This document shows positions 43,277 to 52,050 of a stretch of DNA of 61,865 bases, piece after piece; the stretch's first letter is position 1; every line of letters begins with the position of its first letter. A program made the position numbers and the translations under genes. The notes beneath the pieces were generated by a model. The model ran no database searches. It saw only the letters and a list, made by a program, of their open reading frames with translations, and was not told where the DNA came from. Location: the NCBI GenBank assembly GCA_947596085.1, contig CANQEW010000009.1, forward strand, positions 1-61,865, in the 5' to 3' direction. This DNA comes from an uncultured Clostridia bacterium. Its GTDB lineage: Bacteria; Bacillota; Clostridia; Christensenellales; Aristaeellaceae.

Positions 43277-43636
43277 ATGAGAAATGATGGCAACACCAGC
43301 CTCGACCAGCTCAAGGAGGAAGTGCATCGGCTCTGCCTGCGCAAGGGCTGGGGCGTCGAGGGGGTGCAGAATCCGCAGCACGTGGCCATGGCGATGACCG
43401 TGGAAATGAGCGAACTGCTGGAGCATTTCCAATGGCTGGATCCGGAGGACGTGTCGCGATTGATGGAGGGCGGCGACCCTGACCGCCTGGCGATGATCGC
43501 CGAGGAGTTTGCAGACGTGATGATGTACGGCCTGCAGCTGGCTCGGACGCTGGGCTTTGACATAACGCAACAAATCCTGCGAAAGATTGAAATTGTGGAT
43601 CACCGGCCGCCGAAGGCCGGTTCCCCCAAGCGCTGA
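43277..43636 (+). CDS. MazG-like nucleotide pyrophosphohydrolase
   Basis: Predicted all-alpha NTP pyrophosphatase that removes diphosphate from (possibly non-canonical) nucleotides, about 119 aa. The EAA/MazG fold is visible: LKEEVHRLCLRKGW, MAMTVEMSELLEHFQWLDPE with the ExxE pair, and AEEFADVMMYGLQLARTLGF with ExxD for Mg2+. Start is ATG 43277 or 43265; the latter abuts GGGAG, so 43277 is preferred. First gene of an operon with a GuaA paralog and an acetyltransferase. Confidence 0.85.
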   Translation: MRNDGNTSLDQLKEEVHRLCLRKGWGVEGVQNPQHVAMAMTVEMSELLEHFQWLDPEDVSRLMEGGDPDRLAMIAEEFADVMMYGLQLARTLGFDITQQILRKIEIVDHRPPKAGSPKR

Positions 43637-43650
43637 GGAGCGTGGACGCA

Positions 43651-45117
43651 ATGAAGGATATGATATTGATTCTCGATTTTGGCGGCAGCCACGCCTATTA
43701 TACGGCCCGGCGGCTGCGCGCCGAGCGCTTCTACTGTGAGATTCTTCCCGGCGACGCCGAACCGGCGCGCATCGCGGAGATCGCGCCCAAGGGCGTGGTG
43801 CTGGCGGGCGGCGAGACGAACGGCGGCGCGCGCGCCGGCGCGCTTCCCTTTGACCCCGAGGCACTGGGCGTGCCCGTGCTCGCATTCGGCGGCGCGGCGC
43901 GAATGCTGGCGGAGCGCATCGGAGCGGAATACTGCGGCGCCGGGCTGCTCGACGCCAAGGCCTCCGTGGAGTTCAGCCCCTGCCCGCTGTTCGAGGAACT
44001 GAACGAAGCGGACCGCCTGTTCGATCGCGTGGACAAATACGAAATCTTCCCGGAGGGCTGGCGCGCGGTGGCGAGCCTGCCGGGCGGCCTGCCAGCCGCG
44101 TTCGGCAGCGCGGAAAAGCGCATCTACGGCCTGCAATTCTATGTGGAGTCCAACGACCCCGAGGGCTTCCAGATTCTCGAAAACTTCGCCGAGCGCGTCT
44201 GTGGCTGCGCCCGGGGCTGGACCGTGGATGAGTTCGCGCCCTACCTGCTCGAGCGCGTTCGCGCCGAAACCGAGGGCATGCGCGTGCTGGTGCCCGTCTC
44301 CGGCGGCGTGGACTCCGCCGTAACCGCGGCGCTGTTGCAAAAGGCGATCGGAAACCGCCTGAGCTGCCTGTTCATCGACACCGGCTTTCTGCGAAAGGGC
44401 GACTCGGAGATGGTCACGCGCTGTCTCTACGAGCAAATGGGATTCTCTCTGATCGAGGTCGACGCGCGCGAGCGCTTCATGCGCGCCTTGAGCGGCGTCA
44501 CGGAGGCGGAAGAGAAGCGGCGCGTCATTCGCGAGGAATTCTCGGCCATCTTCGCCGAGCAGTACGTCAAGGCTGGCGAGTTCGACTGCATGGCGGAGGG
44601 CACGATCTATCCCGACGTGCTCCATCACAAGCCCCGGCTGGTGAGCAACCTGATCGAGGGCTGCAAGCGCATCGAACCGGTGAAGAAGCTAATGAAGGAC
44701 GACGTGCGCGCGCTGGGCCGCTGGCTGGGCGTGCCGGAGGAACTGGTGACCCGCTCCTCCTTCGAGAGCTGCGGCCTGGCGATCCGCTGCCTGGGCGCGG
44801 TGACGCCCGAGCGACTGGCGATGCTGCGCGAGGCGGACGCGATCTTCGCTGAGGAGATCGAACGCGTGGGGCTCTCCAAGCGCGTCGCCCAGCACTTCGC
44901 GGTGTTGACCGACCTGCACACCCCCGGCATGCGCCCCGGCTGCGTCTGCGCGCTGCGCGCGCTGGGCAGCTCCAGCGAGGGCCGTGCACCCGCGTACAAA
45001 CTGCCCTACGATCTGATGGAGGCGACCGTGCGGCGCGTCACGAGCGAAGTGCCCGGCATCAACCGCGTGGTCTACGACATCACCGGCCGCCCGACCGCCG
45101 CCGTGGAATGGGAGTGA
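43651..45117 (+). CDS. GMP synthase-like protein with degenerate glutaminase domain
   Basis: GuaA paralog, 488 aa (about 510-525 is usual). The N-terminal amidotransferase fold is present but inactive-looking: the nucleophile Cys of the GICYG motif is Gly (PVLAFGGAARM, about residue 80), and the His of FHPE is Tyr (GLQFYVES, about 164). The ATP-pyrophosphatase domain keeps the P-loop PVSGGVDSA (about 215-223) and IDTGFLRKGDSEMV. The substrate loop usually reading RHPFPGPGL is TRSSFESCGLAIR, and the usual KPPATIEWE end is RPTAAVEWE. So it probably adenylates a carbonyl and uses free ammonia, or a substrate other than XMP. Start ATG 43651 follows GAGGAG. Confidence 0.8.
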   Translation: MKDMILILDFGGSHAYYTARRLRAERFYCEILPGDAEPARIAEIAPKGVVLAGGETNGGARAGALPFDPEALGVPVLAFGGAARMLAERIGAEYCGAGLLDAKASVEFSPCPLFEELNEADRLFDRVDKYEIFPEGWRAVASLPGGLPAAFGSAEKRIYGLQFYVESNDPEGFQILENFAERVCGCARGWTVDEFAPYLLERVRAETEGMRVLVPVSGGVDSAVTAALLQKAIGNRLSCLFIDTGFLRKGDSEMVTRCLYEQMGFSLIEVDARERFMRALSGVTEAEEKRRVIREEFSAIFAEQYVKAGEFDCMAEGTIYPDVLHHKPRLVSNLIEGCKRIEPVKKLMKDDVRALGRWLGVPEELVTRSSFESCGLAIRCLGAVTPERLAMLREADAIFAEEIERVGLSKRVAQHFAVLTDLHTPGMRPGCVCALRALGSSSEGRAPAYKLPYDLMEATVRRVTSEVPGINRVVYDITGRPTAAVEWE

Positions 45118-45121
45118 ACCG

Positions 45122-45925
45122 ATGATACTCAAGCACATGCGCGAGCCGCAGGACGGCCTGATCGCGGAGGACACCTTCGAGGCGCTGGACGAGCGCAGCG
45201 GCGCGACCCTTGCCACCTGCGCCATCTATCACAAGCTCTGCCCGGAGCTCTTCCCCGCACGGCCCCTGCGCATCTACATAGACATCTCAGACGATCCCGC
45301 TCACGATGCGCTGTTGGGAGCAGCCGTTGCCCGCGCGCGGGAGATCGCTGCGCGCAAAGATGCGCCCGCGCGCATCTTTGCGCAGGTGCGGCCCGATGAT
45401 GATCAGCGGCTGAGCGCCCTCGCGGCGCTCGGGTTCCGGGACAGCGACGGCCTGGTGCGCATGCGCCGGGAACTCCCCGCCGCCGAACCCGGCGAACTGC
45501 CCTTCGGCTGCGTGCTGGTGCGCGACGAGCTGGACGATCCCATCGAGCAGAAGTACTTTTTGGAGCGCTACAACCAGTTGTTTGGCGAGGAGCACAGCTT
45601 CGAATGGCTGCTGAACTTCCGCGACCGGGAGGGCTTCGAGCGCATCCTGATCGTATCCAAGAAGGGCATGGCCGGGGAACTCGCCTGCTGGCGCGAGGAT
45701 GGAACCGGCGTGATCGGCTGGCTGCACGTGGCAAAGATGTGGCGGCGGCATGGGATCTCCCAGCGGCTGATCGAATTGGCCTGCGCGGATCTGTACCAGG
45801 GGAACGTCTTTCGCGCGGAGGCGGAGGTGCAGGCGCGCGTGCCATATCTGCTGCAAACGATGGAGAAAGCCGGATTTCAACAGGCGGAGCTGCTGATGCG
45901 CTATCCGGGCATCGACGTCAACTGA
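45122..45925 (+). CDS. GNAT-family acetyltransferase, tandem domains
   Basis: Predicted acetyl-CoA-dependent N-acetyltransferase, 267 aa, with two GNAT-like halves. The first (about 55-130) contains APARIFAQVRPDDDQRLSAL, then AALGF. The second (about 135-265) has VIGWLHVAKMWRRHGISQRL, the acetyl-CoA loop region, and a final MEKAGF. The substrate is unknown. It starts 4 nt after the GuaA-like stop, so the two are surely coexpressed, and ends at a terminator. Confidence 0.8.
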   Translation: MILKHMREPQDGLIAEDTFEALDERSGATLATCAIYHKLCPELFPARPLRIYIDISDDPAHDALLGAAVARAREIAARKDAPARIFAQVRPDDDQRLSALAALGFRDSDGLVRMRRELPAAEPGELPFGCVLVRDELDDPIEQKYFLERYNQLFGEEHSFEWLLNFRDREGFERILIVSKKGMAGELACWREDGTGVIGWLHVAKMWRRHGISQRLIELACADLYQGNVFRAEAEVQARVPYLLQTMEKAGFQQAELLMRYPGIDVN

Positions 45926-45944
45926 CTTCATGTTAAGTAAAACC

Positions 45945-45977
45945 AAAAGACTTCCGGCAGCTGACCGGAAGCCTTTT
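45945..45977. terminator. Bidirectional intrinsic terminator
   Basis: AAAAG-A-CTTCCGG pairs with CCGGAAG-C-CTTTT around loop CAGCTGA (one A/C mismatch). The A and T runs on both sides let it work for the GNAT operon and for the converging mtnN. Confidence 0.85.
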
Positions 45978-46023
45978 CATTTCGCGGGAATGATATCAGC
46001 GCGAACGAAGCACGTGGCTAGAA

Positions 46024-46713
46024 CTAGAGCGAGGCCAGAAATTCCAAAACAACGCGCGCCGAGTTGCGTGCCGCCATGGGCATAAAATCTCGATACTCCA
46101 TCTCGTGCTTTCCGTCGGAGGAATCCGAAATGGCGCGGATCACGGCGCAGTCCACGCCGTTGATCCAGCACACCTGGGCGATCGCGCCGCCCTCCATCTC
46201 GCAGGCGGACGCGCCAAAATTCGCAACGATGCGCGCCTTGACCGCCCCGTCCGTGATGAACTGATCCCCCGAGGCCACGCGCGCCGGGCGCGCGGTGACG
46301 CCCTCCAGTCGCTCCGCGACGGCCAGTATGCCCCGCACCGCCCAGTCCGCGCAGGGAAACTCCAAGCGATTGACCGTCGACACAAAGCCGATGGGGTCGC
46401 CCAGCGCCGTGGTATCCACGTCGTGCTGCACCAGATCGGTGGCCACGCAGATGTCGCCGATCTGAAACGGCGGCTGAAGCGCGCCCGCCACGCCCGAATT
46501 GATCACCAGCCTCAACGGCCAGCGCATCAGCATCGCCTGGGCGCAGACCGCCGCGTTGACCTTGCCGATGCCGCACTTGCACAGCACCGCCCGCCGTCCC
46601 CGCAGCGTACCTTCAATGTAGTCATAGCCGCAGAGCGCCACATGCTTCGCACCGTCCAATTCGGCCTGCAGCGCCTCCAGTTCCGAATCCATCGCGCAGA
46701 GAATTCCAATCAT
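46024..46713 (-). CDS. mtnN: 5'-methylthioadenosine/S-adenosylhomocysteine nucleosidase
   Basis: Hydrolyses MTA and SAH to adenine plus the thioribose product, 229 aa. MIGILCAMDSELEAL, INSGVAGAL, ASGDQFI, the ribose-binding ACEMEGGAIAQVC, and RAISDSSDG with the catalytic Asp are all present. ATG overlaps the ispDF stop (ATGA), so the two are translationally coupled. Confidence 0.95.
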   Translation of the reverse strand: MIGILCAMDSELEALQAELDGAKHVALCGYDYIEGTLRGRRAVLCKCGIGKVNAAVCAQAMLMRWPLRLVINSGVAGALQPPFQIGDICVATDLVQHDVDTTALGDPIGFVSTVNRLEFPCADWAVRGILAVAERLEGVTARPARVASGDQFITDGAVKARIVANFGASACEMEGGAIAQVCWINGVDCAVIRAISDSSDGKHEMEYRDFMPMAARNSARVVLEFLASL

Positions 46714-47873
46714 CGTCCGTTCCCCCTCTGCAAAAGCGCCACGGCCTGCGCGGAGATGCCAATCTCCTCCCCCTCAAAGCCCATGCGCTCGGTGGTCGTC
46801 GCCTTGACGTTGGCGCAATCGGTCTCCACGCCCAGCGCCGCGGCGATGTTCTTCCGCATCTGGTCAATGTATGGCGCGAGCTTGGGGCGCTGCGCCACGA
46901 TCGTCACGTCCGCGTTGCACACGCGAAAGCCGCGCTCCCGAACGCGCGCCATCACCCGTTCGAGCAGCAGCATCGACGATATGCCGCGATAGCGCTCGTC
47001 GCTGTCCGGAAACCAGTGTCCAATGTCGCCCTCGCCCAGCGCGCCCAGCAGCGCGTCCATCAGCGCGTGGACGGCGACGTCCGCGTCGGAGTGGCCGTCG
47101 AGTCCCCGGCCATGGGGAACCTCCACGCCGCAGAGCACGAGCCTGCGCCCCTCCTTCAGGCGGTGCGCGTCATAGCCGGAGCCCACGCGCGTCTCCGCGC
47201 CGCGCAGCACGTCGAAGTCCTGCGGATTGGTCAATTTGACGTTTCGTTCCGCGCCCGGGCCCTCGCTCAGGTGCACCGACCCGTAGACGTGCTCGAATAC
47301 CATCGCGTCGTCCGTGGCGGGAAAATTCTCCTCCTGCGCGCGCATGTGCGCCTCCATCAGCATCTCATAGTTGAAGCTCTGCGGCGTCTGCACGGCGCGC
47401 AGCTCGCCGCGATCCGGCGTGGTCACGCGCCCGGTGACCGGATCGATCCGCTTGATCGTGTCCACCACGGGGGTGGAGATCACGCCGCTGCCATAGTTCG
47501 CGGCGTCTGCAAGCGTCGCGCGCACGATTTCGGCCGACACAAAGGGCCGCGCCGCGTCGTGCACGGACACCAGTTCCGTTCCCTTCGGCACGGCGCGCAG
47601 GCCGTTGAAGCCGCTCTCGCGGCGGGTCGCGCCGCCGGTCACCACGCGCTTCACCAGCGGGTTCTCTCCCTCCGCCTCCGCGAGCGCACGATAGCGCGGC
47701 AGGTCCTCCGGCGCGAGCACCAGCACGATGCCCTCGTAGGCATCCGCCGCCGCCAGCGCATCGATGCAGCGGGAGAGCACGCTGCGCCCCTCCCAGCGAA
47801 AGAACACCTTGTTGACCGCCAGTCCGGAGCGGACGCCGCGCCCCGCCGCCAGCAGCACGCACCAGACGCTCAC
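46710..47873 (-). CDS. ispDF: Bifunctional IspD/IspF of the MEP pathway
   Basis: Fusion of 2-C-methyl-D-erythritol 4-phosphate cytidylyltransferase (IspD, about 1-225) and 2-C-methyl-D-erythritol 2,4-cyclodiphosphate synthase (IspF, about 228-387), 387 aa. IspD motifs: LLAAGRGVRSG with NKVF, VHDAARPFV, and TPQSF. IspF motifs: RVGSGYDAHRL, GHSDADVAVHALMDALLGA, GDIGHWFPDSD. The GTG start overlaps the rqcP stop. It complements dxs and ispA in this window; the remaining MEP genes are elsewhere. Confidence 0.95.
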   Translation of the reverse strand: MSVWCVLLAAGRGVRSGLAVNKVFFRWEGRSVLSRCIDALAAADAYEGIVLVLAPEDLPRYRALAEAEGENPLVKRVVTGGATRRESGFNGLRAVPKGTELVSVHDAARPFVSAEIVRATLADAANYGSGVISTPVVDTIKRIDPVTGRVTTPDRGELRAVQTPQSFNYEMLMEAHMRAQEENFPATDDAMVFEHVYGSVHLSEGPGAERNVKLTNPQDFDVLRGAETRVGSGYDAHRLKEGRRLVLCGVEVPHGRGLDGHSDADVAVHALMDALLGALGEGDIGHWFPDSDERYRGISSMLLLERVMARVRERGFRVCNADVTIVAQRPKLAPYIDQMRKNIAAALGVETDCANVKATTTERMGFEGEEIGISAQAVALLQRGNGR

Positions 47874-48112
47874 GCCTTCGCGCGGTACATGCTCGAAGCG
47901 TCCTGCTTCGCCGCGTGCTCCGCGATGGAGAGAATCTCATACTCCCGGAACTGCTCGCCGAAGCGAATGCCCAGCACGTCGCCCACGCGCACGTCGGTGC
48001 CCGGCTTGGCCTCGCGGCCGTTGACGGTCACGTGCCCGGTGGAACACGCGTCGTTGGCCACGCTGCGACGCTTGATGATGCGCGAGATCTTCAAGAATTT
48101 ATCCAGCCGCAT
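47870..48112 (-). CDS. rqcP: S4-domain RNA-binding protein RqcP (YabO)
   Basis: Small S4-domain protein of ribosome quality control, cooperating with RqcH in alanine tailing of stalled nascent chains, 80 aa. MRLDKFLKISRIIKRRSVAN followed by GHVTVNGREAKPG is nearly the B. subtilis YabO pattern. Start ATG 48112 follows GGAGGT eight bases upstream; an alternative start at 48169 would add 19 basic residues, also behind GGGAGG. Gene order spoVT-mazG-hup-rqcP is the Firmicutes one. Confidence 0.9.
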   Translation of the reverse strand: MRLDKFLKISRIIKRRSVANDACSTGHVTVNGREAKPGTDVRVGDVLGIRFGEQFREYEILSIAEHAAKQDASSMYRAKA

Positions 48113-48210
48113 GGAGGTGACCTCCTCCCGCTCGGCCGGCTTTCTGGCCTCGATCGCCTTTCTGCTCATGCTTCCTCCCAAACGAGCGCCCGCCAGGGGC
48201 GAAATCTGCG

Positions 48211-48238
48211 AAAAAAAGGGCCGCTGAAACAGCAGCCC
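48211..48238 (-). terminator. Intrinsic terminator after hup
   Basis: On the minus strand GGGCTGCTG / CAGCGGCCC (one T-G wobble) with a TTT loop is followed by seven T (48217-48211). A textbook terminator that separates abundant hup mRNA from rqcP. Confidence 0.88.
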
Positions 48239-48253
48239 TCTCAGAACTTACGA

Positions 48254-48523
48254 TCAGAACTGATCCTTGAGGCCCTTGCCCACCTTGAATACCGGCGCCT
48301 TTTTGGCAGGAATCTCGATGGTTTCACCGGTGGAAGGCTTGCGAGCGATGCGGGCGGCGCGATCCTTGACCTCGAAGCTGCCGAAGCCCATCAGCTGCAC
48401 CTTGTCGCCCTCCTTGAGCGCTTCGACGACGGTATCGGTGAAAGCGGTCAAAGCGGCCTCGGCCTGCTTCTTGTTCAGTCCGGACTTTTCGGCGATCTTC
48501 GCAATCAGAGTGGCTTTGTTCAT
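48254..48523 (-). CDS. hup: DNA-binding protein HU
   Basis: Nucleoid protein HU, 89 aa. MNKATLIAKIAEKSGLNKKQ, then VQLMGFGSFEVKDRAARIAR and NPSTG-type KPSTGETIEIPAKKAPVFK. Start ATG 48523 follows GGAGGAAC. A TTGACA lies at 48598-48593 on the minus strand, but no good -10 at standard spacing could be fixed. It is encoded between mazG and rqcP. Confidence 0.96.
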   Translation of the reverse strand: MNKATLIAKIAEKSGLNKKQAEAALTAFTDTVVEALKEGDKVQLMGFGSFEVKDRAARIARKPSTGETIEIPAKKAPVFKVGKGLKDQF

Positions 48524-48619
48524 GGTTCGTGTTCCTCCATTCTTTATCAAGACATAGTTGAACGAATTCTTAATTATTATTCGCGATCCCTCTGTCAATT
48601 CCTGCCAGGTTTGCGCAGA

Positions 48620-50005
48620 TTAACGCAATTTTACGCGATCCCAATATTTTGTCGCATTCTCGCCACCCGCGGGCAGGGAAATCCCGTCCCTCTGACAGTC
48701 CTCCTCCAGCGCGGCGAAGCGCTCGACGAAGCCGTCCCCCGCCTCGTTCAGCGCGATCTCCGGATCGACCCTCAGCTCGCGCGCCAGCGCACAGGCCAGA
48801 AACAGTGCTTCTCCCAGCGCCGCCTCCCGGTCCGCCGCGTCCGGGACGGCCGCGAGCCGCTCCGCCGCCTCCCGCGCGAGCGTGCGCGCGTCCGGCGACC
48901 GCACTCCCGCGCGAGCGGCCTTCTCCGCCAGCTTGCACCCGCGCATCAGCGCCGGCAGGCTTCGGGATACCTCGCGCAGCACCTCGGTGTGCGTGCGCTG
49001 ACCGCGCTCCTTCATCTTGTTCTTCGACCAGAGGTCGAGCACCGCGTCCGGATCGTCCGCTCGATCGCCGCCGAAGATGTGGGTATGGCGGTCGATCATC
49101 TTCCGACAGATGGCCGTGGTCGCGTCGTTGATCTCGAACTCGCCGTGCAGCCGGCCGAGCTCCGCGTGCATGACCACCTGCATCAGTATGTCGCCCAGCT
49201 CGTCGTAGAGGTGATCGGTGTCGCCCGCGTTGATCGCATCGATGGCCTCGTAGGTCTCCTCCAGCATGAACGGCCGCAAAGACTCGTGCGTCTGCGCCCG
49301 GTCCCAGGGGCAGCCGTTCGGGCCCTGCAGTATGCGCATGATCCGCACCAGCTCGTCGAAGCCGAAGCGCTCCAGCTTCATCAGATCCCGCTGCGCCGGG
49401 ATCAGCGCGCAGGTGCGATGGTCGTAGCGCTTCATGCGGTCGAGATCGTACAGCGGAAGCCGCGAGAGCGCGCCTTCGCTGAGCACGCAGCAGCGCGTCT
49501 CGTCCGGGTAGCAATCCATGAGCTTGAGCTTCACCTCGGAGGCCAGCTCCCGGCTGTCGATCTCCCGCACCAGCGCGCTTTCCATGGGCGAAAGGTGGAA
49601 GTTCTCCCAGTCGGAGGCCTCCAGCATGCGCGCCGCGCCGTCCAAATATGCCAGCAGCGCGCCCTCCACCGGCGGGCCGGCCACCACGCGCAGGCCGCGC
49701 TCGGCCTCCGCCAGCTTCAGCGCGCTCCGATCACGCACGTCGTACACAGCGTAAACCACGTCGCTCGACTTCGCCGCCTCGCGCACCCGCTCCGCCGCGA
49801 GCTTCGCGTGTTCGTCGAAGTCGTCGCACCGCTCGTAGAGCTCGTCCAGCGTCTCATAGGGAATCCCCTGCGATTCCAGCCACTGGGCACAGCCGATTCT
49901 TCCGGTGTGCAGAATCACCCGCGCATCGGATTTCAGCAGCTCCGCCGCCTCCAGCGTGAGCTGCTTTGCCTCCAGGCCGACGCCGACCACCGTGATCGTC
50001 GCCAA
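48620..50005 (-). CDS. mazG: MazG with tetrapyrrole-methylase-like domain (YabN type)
   Basis: Nucleoside triphosphate pyrophosphohydrolase, 461 aa. The N-terminal ~215 residues form a tetrapyrrole-methylase-like domain (ITVVGVGLEAKQLTLEAAEL). The C-terminal MazG part begins GPNGCPWDRAQTHESLRPFM, with EETYEAIDAI and later LYDELGDILMQVVMHAELG. TTG 50005 is taken as the start since no ATG fits the frame and the YabN N-terminus aligns from there. Its own promoter lies at 50038-50066. Confidence 0.92.
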   Translation of the reverse strand: MATITVVGVGLEAKQLTLEAAELLKSDARVILHTGRIGCAQWLESQGIPYETLDELYERCDDFDEHAKLAAERVREAAKSSDVVYAVYDVRDRSALKLAEAERGLRVVAGPPVEGALLAYLDGAARMLEASDWENFHLSPMESALVREIDSRELASEVKLKLMDCYPDETRCCVLSEGALSRLPLYDLDRMKRYDHRTCALIPAQRDLMKLERFGFDELVRIMRILQGPNGCPWDRAQTHESLRPFMLEETYEAIDAINAGDTDHLYDELGDILMQVVMHAELGRLHGEFEINDATTAICRKMIDRHTHIFGGDRADDPDAVLDLWSKNKMKERGQRTHTEVLREVSRSLPALMRGCKLAEKAARAGVRSPDARTLAREAAERLAAVPDAADREAALGEALFLACALARELRVDPEIALNEAGDGFVERFAALEEDCQRDGISLPAGGENATKYWDRVKLR

Positions 50006-50037
50006 AACGCATCACATCCATTCTCTGGGATGCTTTC

Positions 50038-50066
50038 ATTCTAGCACAAAGCCGGCGCGGACGCAA
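50038..50066 (-). promoter_or_regulatory. Promoter of mazG
   Basis: Minus strand TTGCGT (50066-50061), 17-nt spacer, TAGAAT (50043-50038); the leader is about 26 nt. Confidence 0.6.
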
Positions 50067-50071
50067 GGCCG

Positions 50072-50097
50072 GCGGCGGAGGGTTTCTCCTCCGCCGC
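50072..50097 (-). terminator. Hairpin after spoVT
   Basis: A 10-bp stem GCGGCGGAGG / CCTCCGCCGC with loop GTTTCT, directly downstream of the spoVT stop. It lacks a T-tract on the minus strand, so it is a weak terminator or RNA-end stabiliser. Confidence 0.5.
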
Positions 50098-50102
50098 TCG
50101 CG

Positions 50103-50657
50103 TCACTGCTCCATCTGCCGGCCGACGATGTTGGCCGTGGTTTCCGCGACCTTGTGGTCGATGTCGCTCATCTGCACGCCGGACTCCCGGCTCAAAAGGA
50201 TCAGCCCGCCGATGATCTCGCCATCCGCCAGGATGGGCGCGATGATCTGGGCCGAATAGGCGTCGGGGCGGTCGTCGTTGGTCACGGGAATCATCTTTGC
50301 CCCGGAGGCCAGGTTCAGCACCTGCAGCTGTCGGGACTGGAGAATCTGGTCGACCTCCGGGCTCAGCGGCTTCTCCGCGTACTCGCGCTTGTTGACGCCG
50401 GAGGCCGAGACCACCGCGTCGCGGTCGCTGATCAGGGCCACATGGCCCAGCGTCCGGTACAGGGAATCGGTATAGTCCTTCGCGATGGTTGCGATCTCGC
50501 CGATCGGGGAATACTTCTTGAGCACCACCTCGCCGTCGTGGTCGGTAAATATTTCCAGGGGGTCTCCCTCCCGGATGCGAAGGGTGCGGCGGATCTCCTT
50601 GGGAATGACCACGCGCCCCAGCTCGTCAATTCTGCGCACAATGCCTGTCGCTCTCAT
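50103..50657 (-). CDS. spoVT: Stage V sporulation protein T
   Basis: Forespore transcription regulator, 184 aa. The N-terminal AbrB-type domain (MRATGIVRRIDELGRVVIPK, then EIRRTLRIREGDPLEIF) is almost identical to the SpoVT consensus. A C-terminal GAF-like domain (residues about 55-180) contains VALISDRDAVVSASGVNKRE. Start ATG 50657 has GGAGAG upstream. Expected to be sigma-G dependent; no clear site was found. Confidence 0.95.
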   Translation of the reverse strand: MRATGIVRRIDELGRVVIPKEIRRTLRIREGDPLEIFTDHDGEVVLKKYSPIGEIATIAKDYTDSLYRTLGHVALISDRDAVVSASGVNKREYAEKPLSPEVDQILQSRQLQVLNLASGAKMIPVTNDDRPDAYSAQIIAPILADGEIIGGLILLSRESGVQMSDIDHKVAETTANIVGRQMEQ

Positions 50658-50777
50658 AATGGATCTCTCCTCGAATTTCAACTCATGCCTGTAAATTCTC
50701 AGACATGCCTATTGTTCGCAGTGAAGGGCAAAATATGCAAAAGCGGCCTGGTTCTTTCTGGATGGAGCTGCGCACGA

Positions 50778-50817
50778 AACGCGCGGAGCCTTCTTTAAGC
50801 AGAAAGCTCCGCGCGTT
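50778..50817 (-). terminator. Hairpin terminator after the epimerase gene
   Basis: Perfect 12-bp stem AACGCGCGGAGC / GCTCCGCGCGTT with a 16-nt loop, 19 nt after the epimerase stop, at the end of the surface-glycan cluster. The T-tract is short (TTT). Confidence 0.55.
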
Positions 50818-50835
50818 CTTGGGCAAAACATACGA

Positions 50836-51939
50836 TCAATCGCACAAATCTCTTCGCAAAATTTTAATAATTCGTTCGCAGGCGTGACCGTCACCGTAGG
50901 GGTTAGAGGCGTGCGCCATGGCGTCGTAAGCCTCCCGGCTCGTCAGCAACCGCTTGAACTCTGCGTAGATCGTCTCCTCGCTCGTTCCGACCAGCTTGAG
51001 CGTCCCGGCGGCGATGCCCTCCGGGCGCTCGGTCGTATCCCGCATGACCAGCACAGGCTTGCCGAGGCTCGGCGCCTCCTCCTGAATTCCGCCGCTATCC
51101 GTGAGAATCAGATAGCTGCGCGCCAAAAAGTTGTGGAAGTCCAGCACATCCAGCGGCTCGATGATGTGAAAGCGCTCGTCGTCGCCGAATACGTCCGCCG
51201 CGGCCTGACGAACGACGGGATTCATGTGTATCGGGTAGATGACCTTAAGGTCGTCAAACTCATCCACGATGCGCTTGATGGCCCGGAACATGTTGTGCAT
51301 CGGTTCGCCCAAATTTTCCCGGCGGTGTGCGGTCAGCATGATCAGGCGGCTGTCGCTCGCCCAATCGAGTTCGGGGTGCGCATAATCCTTGCGAACGGTC
51401 GTCTTGAGCGCGTCGATGGCCGTATTGCCCGTGACAAAGATGCCGCTGGGATCCTTCCCTTCGCGAACCAGGTTTGCCTTGGAGACCTCCGTCGGCGCGA
51501 AATTGTACTTTGCGATGATTCCGACCGCCTCGCGGTTGAACTCTTCCGGATACGGCGAATAGATGTTGTAAGTGCGCAGCCCGGCTTCCACGTGGCCCAC
51601 GGGAATTTGCAGGTAGAAACAGGCCAGGGCGGTGACGAACGTGGTGGACGTGTCGCCGTGCACGAGCACGATGTCCGGCCGCTCACTCTCCAGCGTTTCG
51701 CGTATGCGCTGGAGGATGTTCACCGTCACATCAAACAGCGTCTGCCGCTCCTTCATGATCGAAAGATCGTAATCCGGAACCACATCGAACGCGTGCAACA
51801 CCTGGTCGAGCATCTGGCGGTGCTGTCCCGTCACGCAGACGATCGTCCGCAAATCGTCGCATTGCTTGAGCTCCTTGACGAGGGGACACATCTTGATGGC
51901 CTCCGGCCTCGTTCCAAACACGATCATTACCTTTTTCAA
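50836..51939 (-). CDS. mnaA: UDP-N-acetylglucosamine 2-epimerase (non-hydrolysing)
   Basis: Interconverts UDP-GlcNAc and UDP-ManNAc for surface polysaccharide or teichoic-acid linkage units, 367 aa. VMIVFGTRPEAIKMCPLVKE, VLVHGDTSTTFVTALACFYL, LTAHRRENLGEPM, and LTDSGGIQEEAPSLGKPVLV match MnaA/WecB closely. TTG 51939 is chosen because AGGAGGA lies ten bases upstream; the nearest in-frame ATG (51927) would remove four residues. Last gene of the glycan cluster. Confidence 0.95.
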   Translation of the reverse strand: MKKVMIVFGTRPEAIKMCPLVKELKQCDDLRTIVCVTGQHRQMLDQVLHAFDVVPDYDLSIMKERQTLFDVTVNILQRIRETLESERPDIVLVHGDTSTTFVTALACFYLQIPVGHVEAGLRTYNIYSPYPEEFNREAVGIIAKYNFAPTEVSKANLVREGKDPSGIFVTGNTAIDALKTTVRKDYAHPELDWASDSRLIMLTAHRRENLGEPMHNMFRAIKRIVDEFDDLKVIYPIHMNPVVRQAAADVFGDDERFHIIEPLDVLDFHNFLARSYLILTDSGGIQEEAPSLGKPVLVMRDTTERPEGIAAGTLKLVGTSEETIYAEFKRLLTSREAYDAMAHASNPYGDGHACERIIKILRRDLCD

Positions 51940-52050
51940 AACAATCTTCCTCCTGCTTCCATCCTTCGTGCGTCTTTTCTGTTTGCGCATTCGAGGATTG
52001 ATTTCGCTTTCATCGCCTGTAATTTGTACAACCTTGGAACGGTTCCCGCA

